A stretch of 64,000 nucleotides of DNA, from NCBI GenBank assembly GCA_049317265.1, contig JBMOIP010000009.1, positions 1-64,000 on the forward strand, in the 5' to 3' direction. The position numbers and the translations under genes are program-made. The notes under the pieces were generated by a model. It was not told the origin of the DNA. It worked only from the letters and a program-made list of their open reading frames with translations, and searched no databases. Shown in pieces: positions 24,772-35,291 of this stretch (within the stretch, counting starts at the first letter, position 1; each line of letters starts with the position of its first letter). Source of the stretch: CAIVAT01 sp049317265 (GTDB lineage: Bacteria > Bacteroidota > Bacteroidia > Bacteroidales > FEN-979).

Positions 24772-25875
24772 CTAGTAGAATGTCGGACACTCCATGGGTC
24801 CTCCGCCACCGCCTCTTCTTCCGCTTCCGCCGGGGACAAAGCCCCCGCTTCCGCCGCCAAAGATCGACAGCTTGTCAAACTCCAGGATCAGGCTGATCTC
24901 ATGTGCACCGCCTGTGCCCTGGAGTGCCCCGGAGATCTGAAGGTCGTAACTGTACATGAACTTCAGGTTCATATCCTCATAAAAATTGTATTTGTACCCG
25001 GCTACCAGTGCGATGGAACTGTTCACAACACCTGTCATGGTCGACTTGAACCAGCCGCCTACATAAATGTTATACTTCAACAGGTTCAAGCCCACCTGTA
25101 ACGAATTCAGGTTTGCCTGGTTCTGGTAGATCCCGCCGATGTTCACCTTCAGCGGTTCATCGGAGCTGCGCGACATCATCGAGGAACTCCCCGGACCTGT
25201 GGCGATGATCACATCAAACTGTCCTACCCATTTTCTCGGGTAAGGGGAAGAACCCACCGACAGGAAACTCACGTCCGGTTTAAAGATATGGTCAACCGAC
25301 AACCCGATGTTCCCACTGATGTTGCCGTCGGGATTGATAAACTGCAGCACACCACCAACACCAAAATCAGGAACAACACGCTTGTTCGACTCCGGGTCGG
25401 CGATCATCGATGGATAGATGTTGCCATACTTGGGATCCAGGTTGTTCGAATAAACCATGTCATCCCAGTTGAGCCTGCGTTGCATGATGCCCGCCTTGAT
25501 ACCGATCTGGCTCACCATAAAACTGGTGATAGGAATTCTTACCCCGATGGTCAGGGCAGCGCCAAAGTTGTTGATCAGACCCACTCCGGGGGTATCCTGG
25601 TTGATCATGATACCAATACCGCCAGAACCCGGAAGGCTGCGGTCGCCAAGGTCGGCCGAAAAAAAGTACGACTTGAACGGGATCGGCAGACTCGGCCACT
25701 GGTTACGGTAAAGGAACCTGGCCCTGACCCCTGTGTTGATCCCCGTAAAGGCAGGGTTATAGTACATCGGGGTGCTGAAATACTGGGAGTAGTTCATATC
25801 CTGGCTATGACCCCGGTCGATTATGCCCAGCAAGGTCAGGATCACTAAAATCGGATAGATATATCGTTTTTTCAT
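24772..25875 (-). CDS. PorP/SprF family type IX secretion system membrane protein
   Basis: This 367-residue outer-membrane protein starts with a signal peptide (about 1-24, ending GHSQ) and the family opening DMNYSQYFSTPMYYNPAFTG, followed by beta-strand-rich barrel sequence. The C-terminus has a Gly-rich tail (about residues 335-360) ending PMECPTFY. PorP/SprF proteins are needed for secretion or surface display of a cognate large T9SS substrate; the giant PKD gene 18 nt upstream on the same strand is the evident partner, as in sprB-sprF. Confidence 0.93.
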   Translation of the reverse strand: MKKRYIYPILVILTLLGIIDRGHSQDMNYSQYFSTPMYYNPAFTGINTGVRARFLYRNQWPSLPIPFKSYFFSADLGDRSLPGSGGIGIMINQDTPGVGLINNFGAALTIGVRIPITSFMVSQIGIKAGIMQRRLNWDDMVYSNNLDPKYGNIYPSMIADPESNKRVVPDFGVGGVLQFINPDGNISGNIGLSVDHIFKPDVSFLSVGSSPYPRKWVGQFDVIIATGPGSSSMMSRSSDEPLKVNIGGIYQNQANLNSLQVGLNLLKYNIYVGGWFKSTMTGVVNSSIALVAGYKYNFYEDMNLKFMYSYDLQISGALQGTGGAHEISLILEFDKLSIFGGGSGGFVPGGSGRRGGGGGPMECPTFY

Positions 25876-25893
25876 GTAGAAAAGTGTTAGCGG

Positions 25894-28800
25894 TTATCGG
25901 ATTAAAGTGACTGTGCCCATTGTTTTGCTCGAGGTGCCCACACCGATGTCCGAGCCCTCCCACTGAGAATCGTCCACAAACAAGGCGCTGACTCTCCACA
26001 TATAGTTGCCCTGAGGCATCAGAACGCCTTCAAACGTCCCATCCCAACCTTCTGTTGGCATGCCTTTGTCGTCAAGCTTGGTTGATTCCCACATCAGGTG
26101 ACCCCACATATCGAACACCGTGACATGGTATTGCTTGAGGTTTATTCCAACCGGCTGGAATAGCCTTACACCAAGGTTCGTGCTCGAAGGTGAGAACGCG
26201 TTGGGAACATAGAGGCCCTTGAACAGCAGTTCATATTTGTAGAATGTGGTATCGGTACAGTTGAACTCATTGAGCGCTATCAGCTGGATCGTATAGGTAC
26301 CATCCTCAGTAAACAGCGCTACAGGGTTCTCCTCGGTGGAGTACTTGCCGTTGCCGAAGTTCCAGGTATAGCTTGAAGCTCCGGTGGAGACATTGTTGAT
26401 CTTAACCTGGCCCTGCTTGCCGTTATACCCGTTTACTACGGTGAACGAACTTACCGGGGTGATGTTCACCTTCACAGTCGAATCCACCGTGTCGATACAA
26501 CCGTAGTGGTCCTTAACGATCATCCTGACATTGAAGTCTCCGGTGTTGGGATAGCGGTAACTGGGCTCCATCAGCTGAGAGGTGTCTTTGGTAGTTGTCA
26601 GATCACCGAATGACCAGCGCCACTTCCATAGTGTAGTATCCGAGGCTACCGACTTGTCGGTAAAGTAGGTCGGATCACCCGTACAGGCCACTGTGTTGTC
26701 GTAATGCGCAACAGGCAATCCATACACTCTAGTCGGTTTGGTAAGGGAATCCTTACATCCGTATTTATTCTGGACAACAAGTTTGACATTGTAGATGCCA
26801 GCCGTGTCATAAACGTATTTCGGATTCTTAAATGTAGAAGTATCATTTACTCCCGGACCCAGGGTCCATTTCCACTTGGCTATCCCCGCCCCGAAGGTCT
26901 TCGATGTGTCGCGGAACAATGTAGGCTGGTTAAGACACACTGACGGACTTGCGAAGAGGGTTATTGGAGTTGGGCGAACCTTGACAATACTCTGCAGGTT
27001 ATCGGTAATGGTCGTACCATTGACCAGCGCCTGTACCTCCAGGTTCACTATGTAGCTCCCGCTGTCGGCATAGGTGTGAATGATTGGCGTACTGTGCGTG
27101 GTATAAACCGTATCGGTGCCGTCACCCCAGGTCCAATGCCAGTGGTTCAGACGGGTTACCGGAAGTGAAGTGTCGGAGAAGGCTACCTTGTAGCGGGCAC
27201 ACAGCGTATCGTTGAAGGTAAAGCCTGCTGCGATGCACGGGAACCGCTGAACGTTACGGGTGATGCTGTCGGTACATCCGTGGCTGGAGGTCATGATCAG
27301 TGTAACAGGGTAGATGCCCGTATTGATATACAAATGCGAGGTATCTCCTGTGATACCGGGTCCTGAGTTGATGACTGTCGTTGCTCCGTCACCCCATCTC
27401 CAGGTCCAGGTGGCAATTGTTCCACTGCCATTGACCTGTGTCGAATCGCTGAAATGCAGCGTGCTGTCGCATGGTGTGGAGACATAGCTGAACAGTGGCT
27501 TGGGTGTCTGGTAAACCAGCACTTCGCGGTAAACGCTGTCAACACAGTTATCCGAGTTATAGGCCTTCATCCTGACGATATAGCTTCCCGGCCCGGTAAA
27601 TGTATGGGTAGGACGATATAACTGTGAGATATTGTTCGCTCCTGAGCCCGGGTCGCCAAAATTCCAGGTAACCGAGTAGAGTGTATCTCCCGGAGTCTGG
27701 TTGAGTGGGTTGAAATGCGTGGGGTATCCCTGGCATACGGAATCATAGGTATAGGAGAACAGGAACCCCGGCTTCACATAGACACTGTCGGTGAGGGTAT
27801 CCTTACATCCATAGGTATCGGTTACAATTAGCGTGACCAGGTAAGTTGTATCGGTTACTCCGAAAGTATGGGTCGGATTCGGAATATTAGAGGTAGCTCC
27901 TATTTCGAAGATCCATAAACGCTCTGCAATGGCTGAAGCTGTAGCGGTAGACAGATCCTGGAAATCAACCCTGCCGGCCGGGCAGTAGAACCCTGTATGG
28001 GCAAAATTTGCCACCGGCTTGGGACGGGCTATTACAGGAATGGTAATCGAATCGGTACAGCCCATCAGGTTGGTCACTACAAGTTTCACATTGTAGGTTC
28101 CGGCAACGGTATAAGCATATTTGGGGTTCTGAATGGTTGATGTACAGGTACCCGTGGTACAACCAAAGTCCCATAACCAGGATTGCACCTGGCTGCCCGG
28201 GGAGATCGAAAGATCGGTGAACTGCACCGAGTCGTTCAAACATGCCGCCGTGTACTGGAACATGGCCGTAGGTTTGGGGTTCACAGTGATCTGGATCGTC
28301 GTATCATGCACGCACTGGGTTGCTGTGGTCACCTGTAAGTAGACATTGTAGACTCCCTGTGTGTTGTAGTTATGCGTCGGGTTCTGCAAGGTAGATACGT
28401 TCAGCGGGCCACTGGCCGGATCGCCAAAGATCCAGGACCATGCTATGATTTGTCCGGGGGTAGCGATTGTTGAGACATCGGTGAACTGTGTCGGACCTGC
28501 CACACAAGCTGTGTCGGCGGTGAACAGGGCAACCGGTGCATCATTGATGGAGATCACCTTGAAGGTGGTATCCTTGCAGCCATTGGCATTGGTGACAATC
28601 AGTTTTACAGTGTCATTGGCGTTGCCAACCGAGAAGATATGCAATGGGTTGGGAAGTCCCGAGATGTTATTGGCACCTGAGCCCGGGTCGCCGAAATTCC
28701 ACTGCCAGCCGGTAATTGCAGCACCGCCCCCTCCCTGGGAGATATCGGTAAACTGAATGGCGATCTCCGCACAGCGAACAGCAGGGTACTGGAAGTCTGC

Positions 28801-31800
28801 AAGCGGTTTTTCTTTCACAACAACCGGGTTGATCTTCTCTGCCGTACAGTCATCCGAGGTCTTGATCGTCAGTTTTACACTGTAGGTGCCTCCGTTGACA
28901 AACTTGTGTTTGATGTTCGGGGTGGTCATTGTCTGAACCGGTGTGGCATCATTAAAATCCCACTTATACTCGGTAATATACCCGTGGTATGCTATCGAAC
29001 TCATCGCTGAGAATGATACGGAGTCGCCGGCGCAGTTGGCACCGGAGGTGGTAAAGGCTGCAAAAGGCTTGCCATAAACATCTACCGCCATCGTGGTATC
29101 TTTCATACATCCAAGGTCGGTGGTAACCGACAATTTAACCTGGAAGGTACCCGAGGTGAGATAGGTATGGGTGATCGGTGGCGTTGGATTGGTCACAACG
29201 GTCATGTCGCCGAAATCCCAGACTGATGTAACGATGATACCTGCATTGGGAACCGAGGTGTTGGTAAAGGTCATCACCCCGTCCTGGCACTGGTTGTCAT
29301 GAGTGAAGTTGGCAGTTGGCCTGGCATTGATGGTGATGTTCTTCGAATCCGCACTGGCTGAAGCACAGCCGCTCGCATTGGTCACCGAAAGGGTAACGGT
29401 CTGTGGGCCTGCATTGGTATAGGTATGGGCCGGATTTGGAAGGCCTGATACTCCGCCGTCGCCAAAGGTCCATGCATAGGACTGGATCGGGCTTCCGCCG
29501 TTGGTCGAAGAGGTTCCTGAACTGAACTGGACTGTCTGTCCTGCGCAGGTTACCGGGTCGACAGTGATATGGGCGATCGGTGAAGGTACGCTGTTCACAT
29601 CATGGATTACAAAGTTCTCACAGCCGGCAAGTGTGGTCACGGTAAGCTTGACCGTATGAACCGGGAGGTTATTGGCAAACGTGTGGGTCACAACTGTGGG
29701 TACATTAACCGGGTTAAAGATATCCGTAACACCATCCCCATACTCCCATTTCCACTGTGTGAAGCTTCCTGCAAACCCTCCGGGGATAAATGAATCGTCA
29801 TGGAAGGAGACATCTGCCCCGATGCAATTAACCTGGCTGAAGGTAAACTGGGCGATCGGGTTAGGCTGTACGAACACACGCTGGGTAAGGGTTGAAACAC
29901 ACCCGCTGAGGTTGGTAATGGTCAATTTGACATCAAAATACCCGAAGTTGGAATAGATGTGGTTGGCGATCTGGCCGGTGCCGGTCTGTGTGTCGCCAAA
30001 ATCCCACACATATGAATTGATATCGCTTACCCCTGCCGTATTGGAAGCTGAGGCATCAAACACCGTGGGATGGTCCTGGCACTCCTGGGTGACGGTGAAA
30101 AGCGCCGTGGGTGATGTGCCAATGACGATATTGCGGGTGGTGGTCCCTGTACAATTATCTGCATTGCTTACCGTGAGGGTCACGATATAAGGACCGGCTG
30201 TCGTAAATGTGTGGGTCGGATCCGGTGCAGAAGAGGTATTCAGCGTGCCGGAAGCAAGGTCGCCGAAGTTCCACAGCCAGTTGTTGATCGAACTGCCGCC
30301 ATTTGGAGACGAGGCATTGTTGAACTGAACGGTCATTCCCTGGCAGAGCGTCGCCGAGTAATAGAAGTCGGCAACAGGCGAGAACTGGATATGGATCGGC
30401 GCTGTACCGGTCTCGGTGCATCCGTCGGAAGTGGTCACCTTCAGGGTTACAGTATAATCGCCACCAGCAGCATAGGTATGGGTGATGGTCGGGTTGGCTG
30501 TAGGAGGATCGTCCGGGCCGTCGCCAAAGTTCCAGGTCCGTGACACGATATATCCGTGGCCGGTGGTCGAGAAGTCGGTAAAAGTTACCTGATTGCCTGC
30601 GCATACAGGGGCAGTACTGCTGAACGAGATGATCGGTTTGGGATAGACTTCCACCTGGCGGGTAATCGACTGCGTACATCCTGCGGAGGTAGTAACCGTA
30701 AGGGTGGCGGAATGGGTTCCAGGCGTAAAGAAGAAGTGTACCGGGTTCTGGTTGGGATCGGTCAGGCCGTCATCAAATTGCCAGAACCAGTGTAAAATGC
30801 TGGCAGCCGGTGTTGAGATATCGGTAAATACAGTGCCCGAGTTCAGACAGGATGGGGGAGCAGTAAAGTCTGCCACCGGTTTTGCCTCGATAATGATCTG
30901 TATCACCTTGGGTACCGATACGCATCCGTTCACATCCGTTACCGTAAGGCTAACGTCGTAAGGTCCGGGACCGGTAAAATCGTGCGTGGGGTTCTGCAGG
31001 GTGGAGGTGTTGTTGGCTACAGAGGCCGGGTCGTCAAAGTTCCAAAGCCTGCTGGAGATGGCGATGCCGCCCACGGTGGTGGAGTTATCAAAGAAACTAA
31101 CGGTCTGGTCCTCACACTGATAGCCTGTATGACTGAAGATGGCGATCGGCGCTGCAAAATGGCTGATGATATGCGTTACGGTCGAAATACATCCATCCGA
31201 GGTTGTTACGGTTAAAATCACCTGGTGAGAGTTCTGGTTATCTGCATAGGTATGAACCACCAGCGGGCCGCTGCCCGTTGTCAGATCCCCAAAGTCCCAC
31301 GACCAGTTGGTCATCGTGGCGGTGGATCCCAGCGTTGTTGGAATGTAAGAGTCGCTGTAAAAGGTCACCTGGGAGTTCTCACAGGTAGGATCGGTATAGT
31401 GGAACAAAGCGATCACCTTCGGGTTGACCATCACCTGGCGGGTTACCTGGTGGGTACAACCGTTTGAGTTGGTCACCGTTAGGGTTACCGGATGCAAGCC
31501 CGCAATTGGGAAGACATACGTGGGTGATGGGGAGGGCGAGGTAACGCCGCCGCCAAAGTCCCACAGGTAGGTCATCGTGCCGGGGGCGTTGGCGGTAGAA
31601 TTATCCGTGAATACGGTTGGGTCGCCTTCGCAAACCGTGGTGAACGAGAACATCGCCACAGGCAGTGGGTTGACATCGATATCCTTGCTGAACACCGCGC
31701 TGTAACAGTTGTTGGCTGTCTTTACTTTCAACGTTACCGTATAAGTGCCGCTTGCTGCATAAGTATGGGTCGGATTCTCCGCCGGGGAAGTATTGTTGGG

Positions 31801-34800
31801 TGGTGCATCGCCAAAATTCCATGCCCACTCGATGATCGGGCCTCCGCCATTGGGATCGGATAAGCTCTGAAACTGTACCGGCTGTCCTTCGCACTGGTTG
31901 GTACCGAGAAGCGTGGTGAAACTGGCAACAGGCGCAGGGAGTATGCTCACATTGATGGTGATCTCATTCACGCAGCCATAGGTATTGGTTACCTTCAGTT
32001 TCACAGGCCATGAATAGGTTCCCAAAACAACCGGGAATTTATGCTGTACGTTCGGGTTATTGCCGAACAGAACGATCTCGGGATCGGGTGTTGAGCCATC
32101 ACCCCAGGTCCATTCCCAGGATACGATATGATCGCCAAGCGGGCCGCCTGGAACTGACTGATCTGTGAAATAGACCCACTCGCCTTCGCAGCTCGGCCCA
32201 GAGAAGGTAAAGCCTGCCGTTGGCGACGGGATCACATTGATATCTTTGGAAATTGAGTTGGTACATCCGTTGATGTCGGTAACGGTAAGGGTAGTCGTAT
32301 GCACACCAGTTGCAGATGCAAGATAAGAATGTGTCGTACTGATCGGGTCGTGTGAAACGGGGAGTCCGTCGCCAAAGTCCCAGGTCCATGCGGAAATCGT
32401 AAGGGGGTTCATCCCCGTGGACTGGAACGTAACGATCTGGTCTACGCAAGCCACCGTGGGGATGGTATAATCCACAGGGATCGGCGGGTTGATCGTCACT
32501 GGTATGGTAACTATCGGGCTTTCGCAATCCTGGAGGTTTTCCTTAACCTTTAGTGTAACATTGTAAACCGCTTTGCCGCCGTTGGCTACCGTGGTGAAGG
32601 TATGTGACGGGTTCATCACAGTGGAGGTATTGTTTGGCGCCGAAAGAGGATCGTCAAAATCCCACGCCCACTGGTAGATCGTTCCCGGAGGGGTTGAATT
32701 GGAGTAGGAACCATCGGAGAAATAGACAGTCTGGCCATTGCACGCCTGGCCCTGGTGCATGTGTTCAGGATCGCTGAACCATGTGAAGGTCGCTGTGGGT
32801 GCTTCGAAGATCGTAACCAACACAGAGAAGGATACTTCAAGCGGGGTGCCCAGGTTCAACACCCTGCTAACCGTATAGGGGCCGGGGGCTAAATATGTAT
32901 GGGTCGGGTTGCCTGGTACAGCTGGCGGAACAAGATGCAGTATGGGTGAGCCATCGCCAAAATCCCAGTCTTCTGTAGTGATCAAACCGCCGGGAGGGCA
33001 TGGGATGAACTGTACAATCGCATTCTGGCACTGGTTGGGTGGGTTGGCTGTGAAACAGGCCGCGGGGGGGGCGCCCAGCATCAGTGAATGCGTAATAATT
33101 GAAGAACAACCGGTTACCATATCGATGGCGGTACATTGGGCAGTGTAGGCGCCCGGTCCGGGATAGGTGTGTGTTATTGGTGAGCCGAAACCATTCGTTC
33201 CGTCACCGAATTCCCAGTAAACATTGTTATTGACATTTTGTGACAGGTCAATTTGAGCGGTAAAAATCTGTTCATAAGCAGTAGCTCCCTGAACCATGCT
33301 GAACTCGATGAACGGATGCGGATTTACAACCAGCGCATTGGTGGTGGTCAGTGTTTTCGTATTTGCACAACCTGCCTGGTTGGTAACGGTCAGAGATACA
33401 AGATAACTACCGGGACCTGTAAAAAGGTGAGTGGGATTGGCATCGGCAGATGTATTGTTTGGCGAGGTGGGATCATCGAAATTCCAGAGGTAGGAAGCAA
33501 TTGGCGTTCCTGTCAGTGGGGAACTCAACGCTGAACTAAACTGTACTGCATCGCCAGTACAAGTCATAAGCGGGTAAGTAAAATCAGCTTTGGGCGAAGG
33601 CTGGGCCAAAATAGGAACGGCGAGGGTGGTATGTTCACACCCATTGGTGTTGCGCACTTTCAGTGTTACATTGTGCTGGACCAGGTCGGTGAAAACATGC
33701 GTAACGATTGCAGGCGGAGGTGTTCCCGGGGGAATGGTGCTGTAATGGGTTGTGGGGGAACCATCATCCCAGCTCCACCACCAGTCAGTGATCGTGCCAA
33801 TACTTGGGAGTGACTGATCAGTAAACGGGGCCGGTTCATTCACACAGGTTTGAGCAAAGGAAAAAGCTGCAACCGGAATGGTGTTGGGAACATCAAGCTG
33901 GATGGTTTTGGATACCGTGCAATTGATCGTATTAGTCAGCGTAACCGTGACAAGCAGGCCTGCCGCGGGACTGGAATAGGTATGTGTTGTGGTCAGCTGG
34001 GGTATGGATCCCGGTACCAGGGGATAATGCTGGGTGGTGCCATCGCCGAAATCCCAATCTACATAAAGAAAGGTTTCAGTTGTTGGCATTAACGTTGGCA
34101 AACTTCCCTCTGCGCTGAATGAAAAAGCCTGGTTGAGGCAGTTTGGTGTGGCCGGGGTGGCAAGCACAACAACCGGCTTGTACTTATCAGGATCAACATA
34201 AACAAAATCGGTAATCTCATCTTCCCAGGTTCTCGAAGCAATCACCTTTGAAACTTTATGATTGACCTCATAGGTTACTCCCGGAGTCGAGGGGAAATTT
34301 ATTTTCGCGGTATTCGGACCTAAGGGAGTAATATTGGCAGTAGTCCACGGTCCTTGCGGACTGTAAACCCTGTATTTCCAATCATAGGTAATGGAAGGAT
34401 CTTCGGGTGGATACTTCCCGTCGCCGGTGGCGGTAAAGTTAACCTCATTATAATAACAGCCGTGAGCAGCATCAAATTCATAATAGAAATAGGCAGCCAG
34501 CATAGGTTTCACCAGCACACTAAGAGGAGGGGTTACAGCAACGGCAGTACATGGGTTGCCTGTGATTCCTTCGCTGAGTTCAATCTGATAATCACCCGGA
34601 GTAGCCCAAACCTGATCGAGTTCACCGGTAAAATTTGTCGTGATAACAGGAAGACCAACGGGAAGACCTCCCTGAAATTCTGTTACTTTCCATGTGTAAT
34701 AGTGACCGGTCACCAATGGAGTAACGTATTTTACAGGGGTTGCACTCGCCCCAACAACATCAGGACCAGTGATGACCGGATGTGTATCCGGGCATTGGGC

Positions 34801-34869
34801 GAGGATTCCCACACCTGTAGAAAGGGAAAGTACTGCGAGAAGGAATAGGCGTATAAATCGCTGGAACAT
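25894..34869 (-). CDS. Giant PKD-repeat surface protein with type B T9SS sorting domain (SprB-like adhesin)
   Basis: A 2991-residue exported protein: signal peptide (about 1-24), an N-terminal region of about 200 residues, then about 30 PKD beta-sandwich repeats of about 80-95 residues. Each repeat is marked by a W-x-F/W-G-D core (for example WDFGDGTTQ, WNFGDLASG, WRWGDGATT) and a following HTY/VxLxVT strand. The last about 95 residues (LYVPNAFSPSS, VTVFDMWGHLMWES, GWDGTFEG, MPQGNYMWRV) are the gliding-motility-associated C-terminal domain, the type B T9SS signal. Such proteins are displayed or released as adhesins, as in SprB of Flavobacterium. It forms an operon with porP/sprF. Several repeats are nearly identical in core words, suggesting internal duplication. 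Confidence 0.92.
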   Translation of the reverse strand: MFQRFIRLFLLAVLSLSTGVGILAQCPDTHPVITGPDVVGASATPVKYVTPLVTGHYYTWKVTEFQGGLPVGLPVITTNFTGELDQVWATPGDYQIELSEGITGNPCTAVAVTPPLSVLVKPMLAAYFYYEFDAAHGCYYNEVNFTATGDGKYPPEDPSITYDWKYRVYSPQGPWTTANITPLGPNTAKINFPSTPGVTYEVNHKVSKVIASRTWEDEITDFVYVDPDKYKPVVVLATPATPNCLNQAFSFSAEGSLPTLMPTTETFLYVDWDFGDGTTQHYPLVPGSIPQLTTTHTYSSPAAGLLVTVTLTNTINCTVSKTIQLDVPNTIPVAAFSFAQTCVNEPAPFTDQSLPSIGTITDWWWSWDDGSPTTHYSTIPPGTPPPAIVTHVFTDLVQHNVTLKVRNTNGCEHTTLAVPILAQPSPKADFTYPLMTCTGDAVQFSSALSSPLTGTPIASYLWNFDDPTSPNNTSADANPTHLFTGPGSYLVSLTVTNQAGCANTKTLTTTNALVVNPHPFIEFSMVQGATAYEQIFTAQIDLSQNVNNNVYWEFGDGTNGFGSPITHTYPGPGAYTAQCTAIDMVTGCSSIITHSLMLGAPPAACFTANPPNQCQNAIVQFIPCPPGGLITTEDWDFGDGSPILHLVPPAVPGNPTHTYLAPGPYTVSRVLNLGTPLEVSFSVLVTIFEAPTATFTWFSDPEHMHQGQACNGQTVYFSDGSYSNSTPPGTIYQWAWDFDDPLSAPNNTSTVMNPSHTFTTVANGGKAVYNVTLKVKENLQDCESPIVTIPVTINPPIPVDYTIPTVACVDQIVTFQSTGMNPLTISAWTWDFGDGLPVSHDPISTTHSYLASATGVHTTTLTVTDINGCTNSISKDINVIPSPTAGFTFSGPSCEGEWVYFTDQSVPGGPLGDHIVSWEWTWGDGSTPDPEIVLFGNNPNVQHKFPVVLGTYSWPVKLKVTNTYGCVNEITINVSILPAPVASFTTLLGTNQCEGQPVQFQSLSDPNGGGPIIEWAWNFGDAPPNNTSPAENPTHTYAASGTYTVTLKVKTANNCYSAVFSKDIDVNPLPVAMFSFTTVCEGDPTVFTDNSTANAPGTMTYLWDFGGGVTSPSPSPTYVFPIAGLHPVTLTVTNSNGCTHQVTRQVMVNPKVIALFHYTDPTCENSQVTFYSDSYIPTTLGSTATMTNWSWDFGDLTTGSGPLVVHTYADNQNSHQVILTVTTSDGCISTVTHIISHFAAPIAIFSHTGYQCEDQTVSFFDNSTTVGGIAISSRLWNFDDPASVANNTSTLQNPTHDFTGPGPYDVSLTVTDVNGCVSVPKVIQIIIEAKPVADFTAPPSCLNSGTVFTDISTPAASILHWFWQFDDGLTDPNQNPVHFFFTPGTHSATLTVTTSAGCTQSITRQVEVYPKPIISFSSTAPVCAGNQVTFTDFSTTGHGYIVSRTWNFGDGPDDPPTANPTITHTYAAGGDYTVTLKVTTSDGCTETGTAPIHIQFSPVADFYYSATLCQGMTVQFNNASSPNGGSSINNWLWNFGDLASGTLNTSSAPDPTHTFTTAGPYIVTLTVSNADNCTGTTTRNIVIGTSPTALFTVTQECQDHPTVFDASASNTAGVSDINSYVWDFGDTQTGTGQIANHIYSNFGYFDVKLTITNLSGCVSTLTQRVFVQPNPIAQFTFSQVNCIGADVSFHDDSFIPGGFAGSFTQWKWEYGDGVTDIFNPVNVPTVVTHTFANNLPVHTVKLTVTTLAGCENFVIHDVNSVPSPIAHITVDPVTCAGQTVQFSSGTSSTNGGSPIQSYAWTFGDGGVSGLPNPAHTYTNAGPQTVTLSVTNASGCASASADSKNITINARPTANFTHDNQCQDGVMTFTNTSVPNAGIIVTSVWDFGDMTVVTNPTPPITHTYLTSGTFQVKLSVTTDLGCMKDTTMAVDVYGKPFAAFTTSGANCAGDSVSFSAMSSIAYHGYITEYKWDFNDATPVQTMTTPNIKHKFVNGGTYSVKLTIKTSDDCTAEKINPVVVKEKPLADFQYPAVRCAEIAIQFTDISQGGGGAAITGWQWNFGDPGSGANNISGLPNPLHIFSVGNANDTVKLIVTNANGCKDTTFKVISINDAPVALFTADTACVAGPTQFTDVSTIATPGQIIAWSWIFGDPASGPLNVSTLQNPTHNYNTQGVYNVYLQVTTATQCVHDTTIQITVNPKPTAMFQYTAACLNDSVQFTDLSISPGSQVQSWLWDFGCTTGTCTSTIQNPKYAYTVAGTYNVKLVVTNLMGCTDSITIPVIARPKPVANFAHTGFYCPAGRVDFQDLSTATASAIAERLWIFEIGATSNIPNPTHTFGVTDTTYLVTLIVTDTYGCKDTLTDSVYVKPGFLFSYTYDSVCQGYPTHFNPLNQTPGDTLYSVTWNFGDPGSGANNISQLYRPTHTFTGPGSYIVRMKAYNSDNCVDSVYREVLVYQTPKPLFSYVSTPCDSTLHFSDSTQVNGSGTIATWTWRWGDGATTVINSGPGITGDTSHLYINTGIYPVTLIMTSSHGCTDSITRNVQRFPCIAAGFTFNDTLCARYKVAFSDTSLPVTRLNHWHWTWGDGTDTVYTTHSTPIIHTYADSGSYIVNLEVQALVNGTTITDNLQSIVKVRPTPITLFASPSVCLNQPTLFRDTSKTFGAGIAKWKWTLGPGVNDTSTFKNPKYVYDTAGIYNVKLVVQNKYGCKDSLTKPTRVYGLPVAHYDNTVACTGDPTYFTDKSVASDTTLWKWRWSFGDLTTTKDTSQLMEPSYRYPNTGDFNVRMIVKDHYGCIDTVDSTVKVNITPVSSFTVVNGYNGKQGQVKINNVSTGASSYTWNFGNGKYSTEENPVALFTEDGTYTIQLIALNEFNCTDTTFYKYELLFKGLYVPNAFSPSSTNLGVRLFQPVGINLKQYHVTVFDMWGHLMWESTKLDDKGMPTEGWDGTFEGVLMPQGNYMWRVSALFVDDSQWEGSDIGVGTSSKTMGTVTLIR

Positions 34870-34912
34870 ATGATTAGAATTTGTAGATGAAGACGCTCTG
34901 TTATGTTATACT

Positions 34913-34920
34913 CAAATATA
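34913..34920 (-). promoter_or_regulatory. -7 box (TATATTTG) for the PKD/porP operon
   Basis: Minus strand reads TATATTTG, a full TAnnTTTG match 43 nt before the ATG. A TTTG stands 16 nt further upstream (34937-34940), closer than usual. Between here and 35242 the 34870-35291 gap is AT-rich and I see no gene, RNA or repeat in it. Confidence 0.5.
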
Positions 34921-35241
34921 CGACAAAAGTTTCACTCAAAAGGTTGCCTGCACTGAAGAAAACCTCTCAGTCAACTTCACACAAGTACTCAGAATCAACA
35001 AAGTTAATATAATATTGGGAAATTCCAACAATCACAGACAACCATAACACTTTTTATTTTGTCATGTTACTGGTGATTATTGAATAAACAGAGAATTACG
35101 AAAGTGCATCGGGCCTGAAAATCACCAATATAGTACTCTATTTAATCCATTTACACATTAGCTGTTTCTTAAATAAAACGTGATTTTACATCAAAGGAAG
35201 AAACTGTTGCGGGAAAAAGAAAAAAAATTGATCCTGTGTGA

Positions 35242-35271
35242 TTTGATATTGAATGAAACCTTGTATTTTTG
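35242..35271 (+). promoter_or_regulatory. Complete Bacteroidota-type promoter for the 35292 lipoprotein gene
   Basis: TTTG at 35242-35245, an 18-nt spacer and TATTTTTG at 35264-35271 match both elements. Transcription would start near 35278, which excludes the in-frame ATG at 35253 and fixes the start codon at 35292. Confidence 0.75.
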
Positions 35272-35291
35272 CAATTAACAATCCGCATCCC

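Noticed and set aside
25288..25848. 186-codon open frame antisense to porP
   Set aside because: Wholly inside the PorP/SprF gene, composition unlike a real protein, no promoter element.
34354..34848. 164-codon plus-strand frame at the 5' end of the giant PKD gene
   Set aside because: Antisense to the signal peptide and N-terminal region of a clearly coding gene; the translation is not protein-like.
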